From Geobacillus proteiniphilus (GTDB lineage: Bacteria > Bacillota > Bacilli > Bacillales > Anoxybacillaceae), in NCBI RefSeq assembly GCF_001908025.1, contig NZ_MQMG01000004.1:1-64000 (forward strand): DNA of 64,000 bases, given 5' to 3'. Both the position numbers and the translations under genes were made by a program. Positions within the stretch are counted from its first letter, which is position 1; each line of letters starts with the position of its first letter. Below are positions 62,720 to 64,000 of this stretch, piece by piece. Below the pieces are notes generated by a model. It searched no databases. It saw nothing but the letters and a program-made list of their open reading frames with translations, and was not told where the DNA came from.

Positions 62720-63994
62720 TTATTTTCCAGCGCCGCTGGCGGCGATTTTATCTTGAATCGTTTTGACCGCCTCACTCAGCACCGCTTTCGGGTTGTCGCC
62801 TTTCGCGATAAATTGCAAGGCATTGCCCATCGGCTCCCACACTTGCGACATTTCCGGCACGTTCGGCATCGGCTCGCCGTATTGGATTTGCTCCGCAAAG
62901 CCGGCGATCAGCGGGTCATTCGTAATTTTCTCATTCGTCAACGCTTTTTCATTCGCCGGCATTTCACCCGCCACTTCATAGTAATGGAGCGAATTTTCTT
63001 CGTTCGTCACAAATTTCATGAAATCGACCGCCCATTCTTTGTTTTGCGAATAGGCTGATAACATCCATGTTTTCACGCCGACGAACGATTTCGGATGCTC
63101 GCCGTTGTCTAAGACCGGCAGCGGCGCAGTCGCTAATTTGTCGCCCAACGCTTCTTTATACGACGCGATGTTCCATGGTCCGGTGATGGCAACCGCCACG
63201 TTCCCTTTTGTAAACAGCCCGTTCATAATATCGCCGGTAATTTCTTTCGGAATGTAGCCGTTTTTAAACCACGTTTGGACGAGCTCCGCCCCTTTGACGG
63301 CTCCATCATTAGCCAGCCCGATGTCGCTCGTATCGTATTTGCCGTTTTCATTTTTAAACACATAGCCGCCGTAGCCGGCAAAGAACGGATAAACGAAATA
63401 GAAGTTCGTCGCTTCCATTAAAAAGCCGTATTGATCTTTCGCCGCATTCGTTTTTTCCTTGGCGATGTTCATCGAGTCATCCATCGTTTTCGGCGCTTCC
63501 GGCACTAAATTTTTATTGTAGAACACGCCGTACGTTTCGACGACCATCGGCACGCCATACGTTTTCCCGTCATATGTTACCGCGTTGATGGCTGTCGGGC
63601 TGTACTCGCCTTTTGCATCGCCAAGGTCGAGCGGATCGGCCAGCCCCTGCAACACAATGTCGCCGATGCGGTCATGCGGTTGATAGAACACGTCCGGCCC
63701 TTTGCCAGCCGGTCCGTCGAGCGCCAGTTTTTTCGTTTGGTCGAGCATGCTGACGGCTACCATTTCGATTTTGATTCCGGTTTTTTCCGTGTACTTTTGA
63801 AAAATATCCTTCAGCGCTTGTTTTTGTTTTTCATCATCGTTCACCCACACGACGAGTTTCTCTGGCTTTTTGTCCTGTTCTGCCGTCTTTTGGTCGTTTC
63901 CTTTCGGCTGCTGGACATCGCGCTTGGGACCGCAGGCAGCCAGCACGCCAATCAACAACACGGCCATGAGAAATAAAGATAACGCTTTTCTCAT
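62720..63994 (-). CDS. malE: Maltodextrin-binding lipoprotein MalE/MdxE
   Basis: The 424-residue protein has a lipoprotein signal (LFLMAVLLIGVLAACG; lipobox LAAC), a linker, and the binding-protein fold: LVVWVNDDEKQKQALKDIF, YQPHDRIGDIV, VVETYGVFYNK and GVKTWMLSAYSQN. It traps maltodextrins released by the amylase. The operon promoter lies beyond the window edge, six bases after the ATG. Confidence 0.94.
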   Translation of the reverse strand: MRKALSLFLMAVLLIGVLAACGPKRDVQQPKGNDQKTAEQDKKPEKLVVWVNDDEKQKQALKDIFQKYTEKTGIKIEMVAVSMLDQTKKLALDGPAGKGPDVFYQPHDRIGDIVLQGLADPLDLGDAKGEYSPTAINAVTYDGKTYGVPMVVETYGVFYNKNLVPEAPKTMDDSMNIAKEKTNAAKDQYGFLMEATNFYFVYPFFAGYGGYVFKNENGKYDTSDIGLANDGAVKGAELVQTWFKNGYIPKEITGDIMNGLFTKGNVAVAITGPWNIASYKEALGDKLATAPLPVLDNGEHPKSFVGVKTWMLSAYSQNKEWAVDFMKFVTNEENSLHYYEVAGEMPANEKALTNEKITNDPLIAGFAEQIQYGEPMPNVPEMSQVWEPMGNALQFIAKGDNPKAVLSEAVKTIQDKIAASGAGK

Positions 63995-64000
63995 AATCCC

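Overview
The window is a chromosomal segment of a thermophilic Bacillaceae bacterium, almost certainly Geobacillus. The evidence is an ADH-T type alcohol dehydrogenase (adhT), a membrane-anchored alpha-amylase behind a maltodextrin ABC operon, YitJ/MetH under an S-box riboswitch, CadC/CadA, Bacillus-type yit and aco genes, strong Gram-positive ribosome binding sites and many GTG/TTG starts. No rRNA, tRNA or CRISPR array was seen.

Layout. 1-1.4 kb: ECF sigma factor and its anti-sigma. 1.7-2.8 kb: a radical SAM/SPASM gene behind an FNR-type box. 2.9-10.7 kb: an accessory, partly AT-rich block with two ABC systems (one a DUF1430/bacteriocin-immunity-like permease), a small secreted protein and an orphan LuxR-type response regulator. 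10.9-15.5 kb: mobA and the wreck of a denitrification/NO-detoxification locus (DUF2249, zinc-ribbon, qNor and DUF59 genes), broken by two 95%-identical tnpB-only IS200/IS605-type elements. 15.6-25.3 kb: trmO-like gene, a small membrane protein, cadC-cadA, YitV/YitU-like genes, DegV, a Fic remnant, yajQ and a truncated M48 protease. 25.3-32.6 kb: transposon relics, B3/4-LysE-PaiB genes facing a MocR regulator, an ABC exporter and a DinB gene.

32.7-40.2 kb: an alcohol-oxidation region. adhT has a sigma-54 promoter, an acetaldehyde-type aldehyde dehydrogenase follows, and convergent to them lies an operon of iron-ADH, soluble histidine kinase and sigma-54-activating response regulator, a layout resembling the Pseudomonas ErcA/ErcS alcohol-sensing genes. 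40.4-44.2 kb: potABCD polyamine importer. 45-50.4 kb: SAM riboswitch, yitJ and metH. 51-57.5 kb: an SDR gene, then acoABC with its activator acoR; acoC carries a +1 frameshift in an A8 tract, and the aco promoter has clear sigma-54, cre and palindromic activator sites. 57.8-64 kb: the maltodextrin operon (malE-malF-malG-amylase-malR), whose terminator loop was hit by a 69-bp IS3-type mini-element.

A recurring theme is decay caused by small mobile elements. Several insertions are clean enough that the ancestral sequence can be rebuilt by eye: the DUF2249 gene, the malR terminator, and a 218-bp MITE with a 6-bp duplication. The most unusual item is a full-length TnpB whose first RuvC catalytic aspartate is replaced by glutamate, sitting 1.2 kb from a sister copy with the normal residue.
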